Origin: Thermosynechococcaceae cyanobacterium MS004
GTDB lineage: Bacteria; Cyanobacteriota; Cyanobacteriia; Thermosynechococcales; Thermosynechococcaceae
NCBI GenBank assembly: GCA_022402525.1
Contig: JAKRSB010000133.1
Span: 44,220 to 108,219 of the forward strand
Direction of reading: 5' to 3'
Length of the DNA: 64,000 nt
Shown here: positions 8,121-16,549 of the stretch, one piece after another
Layout of the letters: each line of letters opens with the position of its first letter
Position numbering within the stretch: the stretch's first letter is position 1
The notes under the pieces: model-generated
Database searches by the model: none
What the model was told of the DNA's origin: nothing
The model's input: only the letters and a program-made list of their open reading frames with translations
Translations under genes and position numbers: made by a program

Positions 8121-8555
8121 ATGACCCAAGTTACAAAGACCTTATATGAAGCCGATTTTGTGCAATGGTCGGATCGCACTGCTCAGCTACTGCGAGAACA
8201 TCGGTTTGCAGATCTAGACCTAGACCACTTAATTGAAGAGATCGAAGACTTGGGGAATCGCCACAGAGATGCACTAGAAAGCCAATTAACAAGGCTATTG
8301 ATGCATCTCCTGAAGTACGAATTTCAGCCTGAACATCGTTCGAGTAGCTGGCTAGCTTCTATCAAGGAGTCTCGCAAGCAGATTAAACGCCTGTGCCGTA
8401 GATACCCCAGTCTCAAGCCCTACCTTGAACAATGCTGGGAAGGTTGCTATGTGGACGCGATTGAAGATGCTAGCGATGAAACTGGACTTCCCCAAGACCA
8501 ATTTCCAGCAAAATGCCCTTATACGGTCGCAGAGGTCTTAGATGAAGGATGGTGA
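8121..8555 (+). CDS. DUF29 family protein
   Basis: A 144-residue DUF29 protein. Family hallmarks are seen: LYEADFVQWSDRTAQLLREH at the start, LDLDHLIEEIEDLGNRHRDALESQL, and HLLKYEFQPEHRSSSWLASI. DUF29 proteins are nearly restricted to cyanobacteria and a few other phyla, occur in many copies, and have no established function. Preceded by AAGGATGGTGAAGG just before the ATG; its own end carries the same junction word ahead of the next coiled-coil reading frame. Here it is the largest gene inside the tRNA-flanked island. Confidence 0.9.
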   Translation: MTQVTKTLYEADFVQWSDRTAQLLREHRFADLDLDHLIEEIEDLGNRHRDALESQLTRLLMHLLKYEFQPEHRSSSWLASIKESRKQIKRLCRRYPSLKPYLEQCWEGCYVDAIEDASDETGLPQDQFPAKCPYTVAEVLDEGW

Positions 8556-8558
8556 ATC

Positions 8559-8792
8559 ATGACCACCACTGCCTAGCCCGATAGATTAGACCGGATTGAG
8601 GCGCTTGTAGAGAGTAACGCCCGTGCCATTGCTGAACTATCTCAGAACCAGTTAAGGATGATGCAGGAATTCTCAGACTATCGAAGGGACATGCTAGAAA
8701 CCCGTGCCGATATCCAAGAAATGCAGGCTGAAGTTAGAGGGCTGCAAACCGAAAACCGTCGCATCCTGGATCGGGTGTTTGGGGAACAGTGA
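8559..8792 (+). pseudogene. Coiled-coil protein interrupted by early TAG
   Basis: The ATG at 8559 is followed by a TAG at codon 6 (8574-8576). The same frame then continues open for 71 codons with the typical cyanobacterial small coiled-coil sequence PDRLDRIEALVESNARAIAEL and a heptad-rich remainder, ending GEQ-stop at 8790-8792. One base (CAG to TAG) explains the break. A downstream ATG (MMQEFSDY...) could still start a shorter coiled coil of about 46 residues. Preceded by the same GATGAAGGATGGTGA junction as DUF29. Confidence 0.7.
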
Positions 8793-8873
8793 ACCTACCC
8801 CGAAATCTACCCCGCTCATTTATTGACAATGCTCAAAAGCTTTTCTGTGTAAAGCCTCTAGCCTTTAGTGCTT

Positions 8874-8922
8874 CTTCCTTCACACGGAAGGGGTCACGTG
8901 TTCGAGTCACGTATCGCCCATT
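8874..8922. repeat. attR-like copy of 49-bp tRNA-Val repeat
   Basis: Exact duplicate of 6665-6713: the anticodon stem-loop, variable and T arms, and 3' acceptor strand of tRNA-Val, without the 5' half. It cannot form a tRNA and marks the far junction of the island. Confidence 0.92.
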
Positions 8923-9111
8923 TTCTTACACTCAAGCCTATTGAGGAATTGTCTTGTAGGATTTCAGGTCTTCTCTGATTATTTTGGGTTTATTGTGCCT
9001 AAGCGGAACTGCTTCCGTAGCATGGGACGTATGAGATAAAAATCTTAATACATAAGGCTTGATATATAAGGCTTAAAATTCGGAGTTAATCCTGCTAGAC
9101 AGCTATTGCCC

Positions 9112-9672
9112 TCATGCTTTCAAAAATATTCGCTCCGTCTTCCAGATGAGCTTAATTTCGTCCGTTATAACACCAAACTTTTGGCGTAAGACAGAAATTT
9201 TCATGTCAAAGTAAGGATCAAAATTCTCTAAATGGAGATTCCTGTACTCTAGCTTGCGACCGTACATCAAGCCTAATTCAAACACCCTAAGATGCCATTC
9301 CTTAAAGCGAAATGTAGCTGGGTAAAAAAATCTAGAAAATAGCTTAAAAGAAGAAATGTGCCGTTCCTTTACCGCATCGCAGTTCCCCATTGTAAAGCCC
9401 ACCACAAATGCTTCATCAAAATTACTCATGCCACGATTCAGGAGCAGATGAATGCAGTCATGCCCTCGTAAATCAACATTGCCAGGTAATGCGATCGGGC
9501 TATTGGGGTTCTCCAGCAGCCAGACCTGTAAAGGAATTGCAGACTGCTCATCTTTGACAAATAGGCGATAGGCTTCTCCCAGCGTCAGGCTACCAATATC
9601 ATGCTCTGGAGATATGTGGCATAGATCCTGGCATAAATTAAAGGGAGCCTCACTAATTACTGAAGTACCCAT
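9112..9672 (-). CDS. Coq4-like protein
   Basis: A 186-residue protein with the motif HDCIH at about residues 70-74, then eleven residues and a glutamate (FDE). This is the HDxxHx11E metal-binding signature of Coq4, the ubiquinone-biosynthesis C1-decarboxylase/oxygenase family. The flanking helices (AYRLF..., GRKLEYRNL near the end) also fit the all-helical Coq4 fold. Cyanobacteria make plastoquinone and lack the ubiquinone pathway, so the substrate is open. Its ATG overlaps the end of the small membrane-protein gene by 16 bp, indicating one transcript. The region is more AT-rich than its surroundings, consistent with transfer. Confidence 0.6.
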   Translation of the reverse strand: MGTSVISEAPFNLCQDLCHISPEHDIGSLTLGEAYRLFVKDEQSAIPLQVWLLENPNSPIALPGNVDLRGHDCIHLLLNRGMSNFDEAFVVGFTMGNCDAVKERHISSFKLFSRFFYPATFRFKEWHLRVFELGLMYGRKLEYRNLHLENFDPYFDMKISVLRQKFGVITDEIKLIWKTERIFLKA

Positions 9673-9959
9673 CGATATATTCCTAAACAGTCCACAAAAA
9701 TAAAAATTGAAGCACTATAGACCATTAGGCTTTTATTTCTAACCATTGTGCTAGAAGCCAGCATTTGGCTAGAGCTTAAGGCCAACAGGATAAATCCATA
9801 GCGACTAATTTCAGTATTGGAGGCAAGCATCGTGCCCCCTGCAACTGCACAGGCGCTACTTGAAAAATGTAAAAACTTTACGAAAAAAGAATCTTCTAAT
9901 CGTCTTCTGGATGATTTTTGATCCTCCGATCCTTCTAGCGCTAAAGGAGTCTCGCTCAT
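9657..9959 (-). CDS. Small membrane protein, 100 aa
   Basis: A 100-residue protein with an acidic/basic N-terminus and about three hydrophobic segments (around residues 33-48, 53-70 and 77-97). No family recognised. It lies immediately upstream of, and overlaps, the Coq4-like gene, so a membrane partner or anchor for that protein is a reasonable guess. Confidence 0.55.
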   Translation of the reverse strand: MSETPLALEGSEDQKSSRRRLEDSFFVKFLHFSSSACAVAGGTMLASNTEISRYGFILLALSSSQMLASSTMVRNKSLMVYSASIFIFVDCLGIYRWVLQ

Positions 9960-10389
9960 GTCTGGAAATTCTATAAAGAGTTAATACATTAATTGAGCTG
10001 TCATAAAGACTGAACAGATAAGTCTATCCAAGCATCCAGGTAAATAAATCCGTTCTGTCCTAAGTTAATATTCATGAACTGAGTCAAAGTCTAATCAAGA
10101 GTTTTTAGGAAAAATGAACGTCAGTAAGGTGAATAAAAATTATTTTTCTACGACAGAAATTAATTGAACCTTTATTGTGACAAACTGCATCGACAATTAA
10201 CTCAGTGGTTCTACGTAATCAGTGCTTTATTTGCTCATCAGCCGCTATCTCTCGCCATCTCAACGTCTAGCGGCTGAGGACAACGCATTTCGTCCCTTTG
10301 GCGGTGACAAATCTTAAGCTTGATGTCATGGGTGCGCCGCAGGGGGCAAGAATAGAGTCCAATAGGCACAGGATGTCCTGAAATGGAGA
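9960..10389. other. 430-bp AT-rich divergent intergenic region
   Basis: No gene seen. It holds a perfect 10-bp inverted repeat TCAGCCGCTA (10238-10247) / TAGCGGCTGA (10268-10277) with a 20-nt gap. This could be a hairpin or a regulator site ahead of the Rieske gene. The left half is markedly AT-rich. Confidence 0.5.
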
Positions 10390-10752
10390 ATGAAAAAGAT
10401 GGGCTGGACAAGCGTACTGGCGGCTAATGCGTTAACGGATGATGAACGAAAGGTGGTAAAGGTGGGGGGCCGCTCAATTCTGCTGTTTAAGCATCAGGGC
10501 AGCATTTATGCCGTGGATAATCTCTGTCCCCATTTGAAGTTCCCGATGAAAAAGGGAAAAGTGACGGGTGAGGGCGCGATCGTTTGCCCACTCCACAAAA
10601 GCGCTTTTGACATTACCTCTGGGGCCGTTAAAACCTGGACGCCTTGGCCGCCCGTTGTTGGAAGCCTTTTAGCCAAAATCTCCCCAGAAAAGGCCCTGCC
10701 CGTCTTTCCCACCCGCATTGAAGAAGGTCAAATCTGGGTTGAGGTTGCGTAA
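10390..10752 (+). CDS. Rieske [2Fe-2S] ferredoxin-like protein
   Basis: A 120-residue single-domain Rieske protein. Cluster ligands are visible in CPHLKF (C and H near residues 46-48) and CPLHKSAF (C near 66, H near 69), followed by the usual FDITSG. No signal peptide or membrane anchor is present, so it is a soluble electron carrier, like the ferredoxin subunits of Rieske oxygenases or the small NirD-type proteins. No oxygenase lies beside it. Redox partner unknown. Confidence 0.88.
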   Translation: MKKMGWTSVLAANALTDDERKVVKVGGRSILLFKHQGSIYAVDNLCPHLKFPMKKGKVTGEGAIVCPLHKSAFDITSGAVKTWTPWPPVVGSLLAKISPEKALPVFPTRIEEGQIWVEVA

Positions 10753-10879
10753 TCTAAGAGCGTCCGTCGTTATAAAAATCTCAAGTAAAATCTCTCAAGT
10801 AAAATCCTCAAGGGTGAACAGCAACATGCGGCTCACTCTTGAGAAATTCTGATGGTTAGCTGTGTCCTTAAAGGTACTG

Positions 10880-12253
10880 CTACTGGCGATAAACTCTGCC
10901 ACGCCACTGCGTTGGGCGCTGAAAGGTAGAAATGGCAATGCGTAAGACGGCAAGGGGGTCAGCTAGGGGTGACAGCCAAAACAGCCATTTCCCTTGGCCT
11001 TTCGTAAGGTCGTAGGAGGGTGCGATCGCCCACAATAGCGCCACTCGAATCAAGACGAGCGTCCCATTGAGCGCCAACGCCCCGCCAATCATGGGCGTAC
11101 TGTCATTCCAAGGAATACTGGCAAATAGCACAGTCAGCAGCAACGGCAGCCCCTGTACCGCCGCCAGAAACCCTAAGTCCCCTAAAGTTTGCCCTAGGGA
11201 ACTCGCATCTTTTAAGTCCAGCGATCGCCCCCATTCTTTCCAAGTCTCGGCAGCGCCCTCATACATACGCACCTTCAGCACCTTAGCCCCGTCCAGGAAG
11301 CCAACCTTTGCACCGGAGGCTGCCGCATTGCGCACCAGCGTCACATCATCACAAAAAGAATGTCGAGCGCTCGAAAATCCGCCAAGTGCCGCAAGAAGAG
11401 ATTTCCGGCAGAGAAAACACTGCCCATTGGCCATCAACCGCTCTGCCGCCGCACCCGCCTCTCCCGCTGGGCCAAATCGATAGACCAGAGTCATGAGCAG
11501 CGCAGGCTGAAGCCAAATTTCACCAGGGTATTGCAAAATAAACTGAGGGGATAGCGTAATGAGATCAAGCCCTTCAGCTTCCGCTACCTGCACCAGACTT
11601 GCCACCAGTCCGGGCTGCGGCTGGGTGTCTGCATCTAAGCTCAAAAACCAGGTGCTTTCCTCAGCCATCCGGCCAAACCCATTGTGTAGCGCCCAAGGAC
11701 GGCCCACCCAATCTATCGGTAGCGGATCATCAGTCATCAGCCGAAAGCGTGGGTCCTGAAGCGCTGCCTGCTTTACCAAATCCCTAGTCCCGTCCTCAGA
11801 ATGGCTGTCCACCACTAAAACTTCCCGCACCTCGTAGCTCTGGCGGCTGAGTCCATCTAGGCAGGGCTGAAGGCGTGCTGCTTCGTTGAGCGTAGGAATA
11901 ATGACGCTGACCGCCCCCAGCAATGCGCCGTCCGGCGCGGATGGCTGAAGCGGTTTCCGCCGAAACGGCCCGCGCAGGAGACGGGAAAGCAGCAGGGCGA
12001 TTGCCGGAAGCTGTACGGCCAAACAAAGCGCCGCAACGCCGCTCAGAATTGCAGAAGGCAGGGCAATAGGGGCAGTATTCGTAAGGTTTATTCCCGCCAA
12101 GGCTGCAAAGTTTGCCGCAAGATTTGCCGCAGTATTCGCTGCAATATTCCGTGAGAGATCCAGTCCTATCGTTCCAGAGATAGAAACGCCAGATTTTAAA
12201 GATTCAGAGTTTAGAACTTCGATGCCAAGACTTGCCAAGCCGCCCAATGTCAT
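10880..12253 (-). CDS. cruG: Carotenoid 2'-O-glycosyltransferase CruG (GT2)
   Basis: A 457-residue family 2 glycosyltransferase with an N-terminal membrane segment (about residues 55-80), the GT2 nucleotide-binding start SVIIPTLNEAARL, VDSHSEDGTRD, a DAD-type metal motif in SLDADTQPQPG, and C-terminal membrane helices. Located 5 bp downstream of cruF on the same strand, the arrangement known for CruF-CruG, which make 2'-O-glycosylated carotenoids of the myxoxanthophyll type. The first 45 residues are a variable hydrophobic, Ala/Asn-rich leader; the true start may be later. Confidence 0.82.
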   Translation of the reverse strand: MTLGGLASLGIEVLNSESLKSGVSISGTIGLDLSRNIAANTAANLAANFAALAGINLTNTAPIALPSAILSGVAALCLAVQLPAIALLLSRLLRGPFRRKPLQPSAPDGALLGAVSVIIPTLNEAARLQPCLDGLSRQSYEVREVLVVDSHSEDGTRDLVKQAALQDPRFRLMTDDPLPIDWVGRPWALHNGFGRMAEESTWFLSLDADTQPQPGLVASLVQVAEAEGLDLITLSPQFILQYPGEIWLQPALLMTLVYRFGPAGEAGAAAERLMANGQCFLCRKSLLAALGGFSSARHSFCDDVTLVRNAAASGAKVGFLDGAKVLKVRMYEGAAETWKEWGRSLDLKDASSLGQTLGDLGFLAAVQGLPLLLTVLFASIPWNDSTPMIGGALALNGTLVLIRVALLWAIAPSYDLTKGQGKWLFWLSPLADPLAVLRIAISTFQRPTQWRGRVYRQ

Positions 12254-12258
12254 TGAGT

Positions 12259-13191
12259 CTATCCTTCTGGCGTGGTGCTCAAGGCTGGAATCGATGACTT
12301 CCCAGCACTCGCCGCCTCGTCCAGCTCAGACAGAACCGTGACAGGCGTAAACCACCAGCAGAGAATCGCCGGCGCAACCCCAACCAGCACGCCCAACGCC
12401 GCCGGAATTTGAAACCGGGCGTCCAGCTGCGTCAGCGTAATCACCGCGCCAAACGCAAAGTTTGCTAGGTACACAAGCAAAGGCACCGTCAACTGGCCCC
12501 GATTCACGCGCAGCGGAACCGATCGCCAAAGCAATGCTGCAACGCCCATAAACACCATTCCAGTCCCAACCCAGCCCAGCAAATTGCGGTAGGGCATCCC
12601 AAAAAACGCCCCCACCTCCTGAAATTCCCAAAACGGGAATGGAGCCTGACTCATGGCCGGGTCTAGCACTAGATCCCAGGCCGTCAACAAAATGGCTCCC
12701 AGCCCTACGGACAATATCTTGAGGCTAAAGTCGCCAGTCCAGCGCCTTAACAAAACCCGTAGACCGTTGTAGGCCAAAAGGTATGCCGAAAACCCTAGAT
12801 AAAACCAAGACAGGGGAATCGTAAAAGGCACTAGCCCTGCAATTTTATAGCCCAGGCCGCTCAGATAGGCATAGTGGCCAAAGGGGAATCCCGTGCTGGT
12901 GCCCAATAGTTCACTGGACAAAGACAGCCCCAAGGCCGGCACCATAAACAAGAGCAAAGCACGCAGTCCTAGGGTCTGGTATCCATACAGGGCAACGGTC
13001 AAAGCCCCCAAGATAATGTAGACCACACCGCCCCCTGCCATACTCAACTGAAAAAGCTGCTGGCCAAAACTGGGCAGATCCAGGATAAATTCTGGATGCG
13101 GTAAGACCAGAACCAACCCCGCCAGCCCAAAGACCATGGCTAAGATGTGTGCGCTCAGACAAAGCCACTGGGACACGGCAAATCGCTTCAT
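12259..13191 (-). CDS. cruF: Carotenoid 1',2'-hydratase CruF
   Basis: A 310-residue polytopic membrane protein with about seven to eight hydrophobic segments. Sequence such as SSELLGTSTGFPFGHYAYLSG and AWDLVLDPAMS (a conserved Asp in a membrane helix) is typical of CruF carotenoid hydratases, which hydroxylate gamma-carotene or lycopene ends at C-1'. Immediately followed by cruG, so the two are one operon for myxol-type carotenoid glycosides. The promoter lies in the long gap upstream. Confidence 0.85.
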   Translation of the reverse strand: MKRFAVSQWLCLSAHILAMVFGLAGLVLVLPHPEFILDLPSFGQQLFQLSMAGGGVVYIILGALTVALYGYQTLGLRALLLFMVPALGLSLSSELLGTSTGFPFGHYAYLSGLGYKIAGLVPFTIPLSWFYLGFSAYLLAYNGLRVLLRRWTGDFSLKILSVGLGAILLTAWDLVLDPAMSQAPFPFWEFQEVGAFFGMPYRNLLGWVGTGMVFMGVAALLWRSVPLRVNRGQLTVPLLVYLANFAFGAVITLTQLDARFQIPAALGVLVGVAPAILCWWFTPVTVLSELDEAASAGKSSIPALSTTPEG

Positions 13192-13861
13192 ACGGTAAGT
13201 CCTTGGGTAAATCCTGGGAGGGGAAGAAAAGTCATTTTTTTGATATATGCTCTCCAGTTTACAAAAATTTGCAAACTTTGAGAGTTTATGGACAACATCA
13301 TTTGGGGAAACGCCTTGCCATGCCCTCTGCTTTTCCCTTCAAGACAGCATTCAAAAAAGAAGTTTGATGTGCAGCGTTTAGTATGCAGCGCGCTGGAGTC
13401 GGGATAAGAAAACAGGACAAGGAAATCAAGACAAGTCGAAAGACAGTAAGTATGGCATGATAATTGGGACTTTACGCGAGGCGCGATCGCCACCCAAGCT
13501 ACGGTTGCCTAGGGTTGCCCAAAATAAAGCTGTGCGTTTTGTTGGGCTTGAGTCAAAAGCTGGGTTCCTGGGGGTATTATCTGGGCGATCGCCCAGGGGA
13601 GTATCAACATGCATAACCCGCAACGGCACCTTCAGCCCTGTTAACTTAACCCTGTTAATTCAGCTGATTAATTCACCTGTGTTGAATAGCTGCATTCACT
13701 TAGTCTAGGTGTTTTAGCTCAGAGGGGTTTACTGAAGTGAATCACCGAGCAGATTAACCTGGGCGCTGTAGCCAAGTCGCCGTAGCCAAGTTACTGTAGC
13801 CAAGTCGCTGTAGTCTATGTAATCTAAGCATTGTAATGTGGGCACGGAGCAAAAGTAGGCC
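13192..13861. other. 670-bp divergent intergenic region
   Basis: Between cruF (-) and the CofE-like gene (+). It contains HIP1 sites, a run of short repeats at 13768-13809 and TTAAC words near 13640-13675. Short ORFs here show no family resemblance. No RNA gene recognised. Confidence 0.6.
13768..13809. repeat. 14-bp tandem repeat, 3 copies
   Basis: Three copies of GTAGCCAAGTCGCC-like units, period 14, just upstream of the CofE-like gene. Confidence 0.9.
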
Positions 13862-15025
13862 ATGATCGTTGAGGGTATTGGAATTGGACTGGGCCTTGCA
13901 ATCCTGCTGGGCTGGGCTGGCCTTGAGCGTCCCTATCGTCGTCGCCAAGGAAATACCTTAGACGTCTCGACGGGGCAATGGAAATTTGACCTAGACCAAG
14001 CCAATCACTACCGCATTCGGGGGGAACTGACCCTCAGAAACCCTTTAGGACACCTCGAAGTCATGGTGCCAGAGCTACGAGCCGAAGTAGCGCTGCTGTC
14101 CAAGGAAGATACGGCAGGTATCGAAAAATCGATTCGCCTCACTCCCCACCACCCCGATGCCGAGGCGCGAGCAGACGACTACTGGTTTGCCTACATCGTC
14201 AAAAAGCGGCAGCAAACCCAAGTCTCCATTGAAATCGATCTCCAAGGGACAGATCTTTCCGCGCTCAGGGTGGCCTGGGTAAAGCTTCACTACGTCACCT
14301 ATGGCCCCAAAGGTCGCATTCCGCGCGTACACCATGAAGTCTTGCCCCTCGCCTACCCAGATCCGAATCAACCCCTACGCTGGCGATCGGCTCAGGGCTC
14401 AGAGGTCTTGCCCATCCCCACCCACATCCTCACGCAGATCGACTCCTGTGTCGAAATTGTGCGGCGCTATGTTTTGCCCCATGCTCAGCCAGGGGACATT
14501 GTCACCCTTGGTGAAACGCCCGTCGCCATTATCCAGGGTCGGTTTCGCCATCCATCCACCATCCATCCAGGTTGGTTAGCAAAGCGCCTCTGCTATTTCT
14601 TTTTGCCGACCTCTAGCCTCGCAACGGCCTGCGGCCTTCAGTCCTTGGTCGATATTGTCGGCCCTTGGCGCGTTTTCTTTGCTTTTGTCGGCGGCTCTGT
14701 TCTCAAGATTTTAGGTAAGCCAGGCGGCTTCTACCAGCTCGCTGGAGAGCAGGCTCGCTTGGTGGATGATGTGACTGGCACCCTGCCCCCCTACGATCAG
14801 TTTGTGGTGCTGGGGCCAGACAATGCCCAGGGAGTAGTTGACGAAATTAAGGCCCAAACGGGAATTTCGGCGGCGATCGTTGACGTCAATGACTTAAAAG
14901 CCGTGAAGGTACTGGCCGCCTCAGCAGATGTCTCGATTCCGGTCTTGGAAAGCGCCCTGAGAAATAACCCCGCTGGAAACTCCGATGAGCAAACGCCCGT
15001 TGTTTTAATTCGGCCTCAGCCATAG
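13862..15025 (+). CDS. F420-0:gamma-glutamyl ligase (CofE)-like protein
   Basis: A 387-residue protein with one N-terminal membrane segment (about residues 3-20). It then has a beta-rich region and a C-terminal domain that resembles CofE-type F420-0:gamma-glutamyl ligases (GDIVTLGETPVAIIQGR near residue 215, PGWLAKRLCYFF, KPGGFYQLAGEQARLVDDV near 285). Cyanobacteria carry this fused version widely. Coenzyme F420 is not a general cyanobacterial cofactor, so the name gives the family only. It stands alone. Confidence 0.72.
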   Translation: MIVEGIGIGLGLAILLGWAGLERPYRRRQGNTLDVSTGQWKFDLDQANHYRIRGELTLRNPLGHLEVMVPELRAEVALLSKEDTAGIEKSIRLTPHHPDAEARADDYWFAYIVKKRQQTQVSIEIDLQGTDLSALRVAWVKLHYVTYGPKGRIPRVHHEVLPLAYPDPNQPLRWRSAQGSEVLPIPTHILTQIDSCVEIVRRYVLPHAQPGDIVTLGETPVAIIQGRFRHPSTIHPGWLAKRLCYFFLPTSSLATACGLQSLVDIVGPWRVFFAFVGGSVLKILGKPGGFYQLAGEQARLVDDVTGTLPPYDQFVVLGPDNAQGVVDEIKAQTGISAAIVDVNDLKAVKVLAASADVSIPVLESALRNNPAGNSDEQTPVVLIRPQP

Positions 15026-15271
15026 GACGAGTGGGTGGTTCTGTTGCCTTTTTAATGAGATCAGTAGAATAGAATAGATCGTTGAGTAGATGGTTGAAAA
15101 ATCACTTTTCAGCATCCGCTGTGCGGCACTTGTTTCTCGAATCCAGGATCTCTAGACTAGGGCTATCCTCCAGATTTACTTAGAATCAAATTTACTGAAA
15201 ATCAAAGTCATCGGATTCATGGGCAACGGTTTCGGCAGGCTAGCGTAACAGGACGGATTGATTGGAGACCT

Positions 15272-16549
15272 ATGACAACTGCCCCATCAAAGCCTGATTT
15301 TTTAGTTCGCTCCCTCCAGTATCGAGACTGGGAGGCAGCAGACGGACTGCTAGCCCACAAAAGTGACCCCGCCGAACGGTCTTGGCTCACCGAACCGCTC
15401 CAGCGAAGGGTCCAGGACTGGGATCGTAACCCAGTCCTGAAAGTTTTGGATACCTTGCCAGGACACTGGTCATCTACCTTACGCACCTTCGTTGCGGAGA
15501 GGAGTAGCTCCGGCCAAAATAATTCCGGTCAAAATAGCTCCGGTCAAAATAGCTCTGCCTACGGGGGGCAGATTGTTGGGGTCATTCAGGTCTCCCCCTT
15601 TAATCAGTCCCGCAGCACTTGGCGCGTTGAGCGGGTCTGTATTGCACCGTCAGTTGGTGCGTTTGACGTAGGGACTGCGCTAATTCGCCACTGTCTTGAA
15701 AGTATCTGGGAAGCCAGAACTTGGCTGGTTGAGGTCGAAATCAATCACACGGAGTCTTTGGGGCTGTATCGGCAAAATGGGTTTCAGCCTCTGGCACAGA
15801 TGACGCAGTGGCAGCTATCTCCAGAGATTTTGGCGCAGGTTGGCAGCAAGGAGCCCACTTTGCCCAACCTGCTGCCCATTAATAATGCAGATGCGTCCCT
15901 GCTGTATCAGCTAGATACTGCCGCCATGCCGCCCTTTGTGCGTCAAGTCCTCGATCGCCACATGCAGGATTTTCAGCGCAGTGTCTTGAGCCAGATTGCT
16001 TATCGGATCCAAACCCAGCTTCAGCAGCGAGACTGGGTGAATGGCTATGTGTTTGAACCCCAGAGAAAGGCGGCGATCGGGTATTTTGCGATCTACCTCA
16101 GCAAAACAGCGCAGGAGTCTCATGTGGCTCAGATGACGGTGCATCCTGCCTATACCTGGCTCTATTCCGAGTTGCTGGCGCACATGGCACAGCTCTCGCA
16201 GCAAGCCTGCGCGGCCGCACCCATGGATTTGGTTTCAGCAGACTACCAAACTGAGCGCGAAGACTATCTAGAACAAATTGGTGCAGCGCGGGCAGAGCAT
16301 ACGCTTATGCTGTCGCGTTCAGTGTGGCACAAGGTAAGAGAGAGCAAAACCCTTGCCCTAGAGACGCTCCAACTCACAGAGATGCTTCAGGGGCTTCAGC
16401 CCAGCCACAGACCGATGCCGGGACGGATGATGCTGTTAACGTCGGCCTATTCGCCACTGCGATCGCAGTCTCGCCCATCAGGTCAAGAATCCAAGCCATC
16501 TTCGCGCTCATCGTCTTCCCGGCCAGATGTCCATGGAACCTCTCGCTAG
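15272..16549 (+). CDS. GNAT-family N-acetyltransferase
   Basis: A 425-residue GNAT protein. The acetyl-CoA fold spans about residues 10-190 (VERVCIAPSVGAFDVGTALIRH and NHTESLGLYRQNGFQPL are the A-motif and C-terminal GNAT strands). A second GNAT-like half follows (AAIGYFAIYLS..., QMTVHPAYTW). A linker at about residues 79-95 carries SGQN repeats from three 15-bp DNA copies. Starts with GGAG 6 nt before the ATG. Its end overlaps the phzF start by 23 bp; the block GNAT-phzF-ruvX-DUF3727-mltG-yqeG is co-directional. Substrate unknown. Confidence 0.8.
   Translation: MTTAPSKPDFLVRSLQYRDWEAADGLLAHKSDPAERSWLTEPLQRRVQDWDRNPVLKVLDTLPGHWSSTLRTFVAERSSSGQNNSGQNSSGQNSSAYGGQIVGVIQVSPFNQSRSTWRVERVCIAPSVGAFDVGTALIRHCLESIWEARTWLVEVEINHTESLGLYRQNGFQPLAQMTQWQLSPEILAQVGSKEPTLPNLLPINNADASLLYQLDTAAMPPFVRQVLDRHMQDFQRSVLSQIAYRIQTQLQQRDWVNGYVFEPQRKAAIGYFAIYLSKTAQESHVAQMTVHPAYTWLYSELLAHMAQLSQQACAAAPMDLVSADYQTEREDYLEQIGAARAEHTLMLSRSVWHKVRESKTLALETLQLTEMLQGLQPSHRPMPGRMMLLTSAYSPLRSQSRPSGQESKPSSRSSSSRPDVHGTSR
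15506..15550. repeat. 15-bp in-frame tandem repeat, 3 copies
   Basis: Three copies of AGCTCCGGTCAAAAT-like units, period 15, encoding SSGQN-type pentapeptides in the acetyltransferase linker. Confidence 0.92.
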
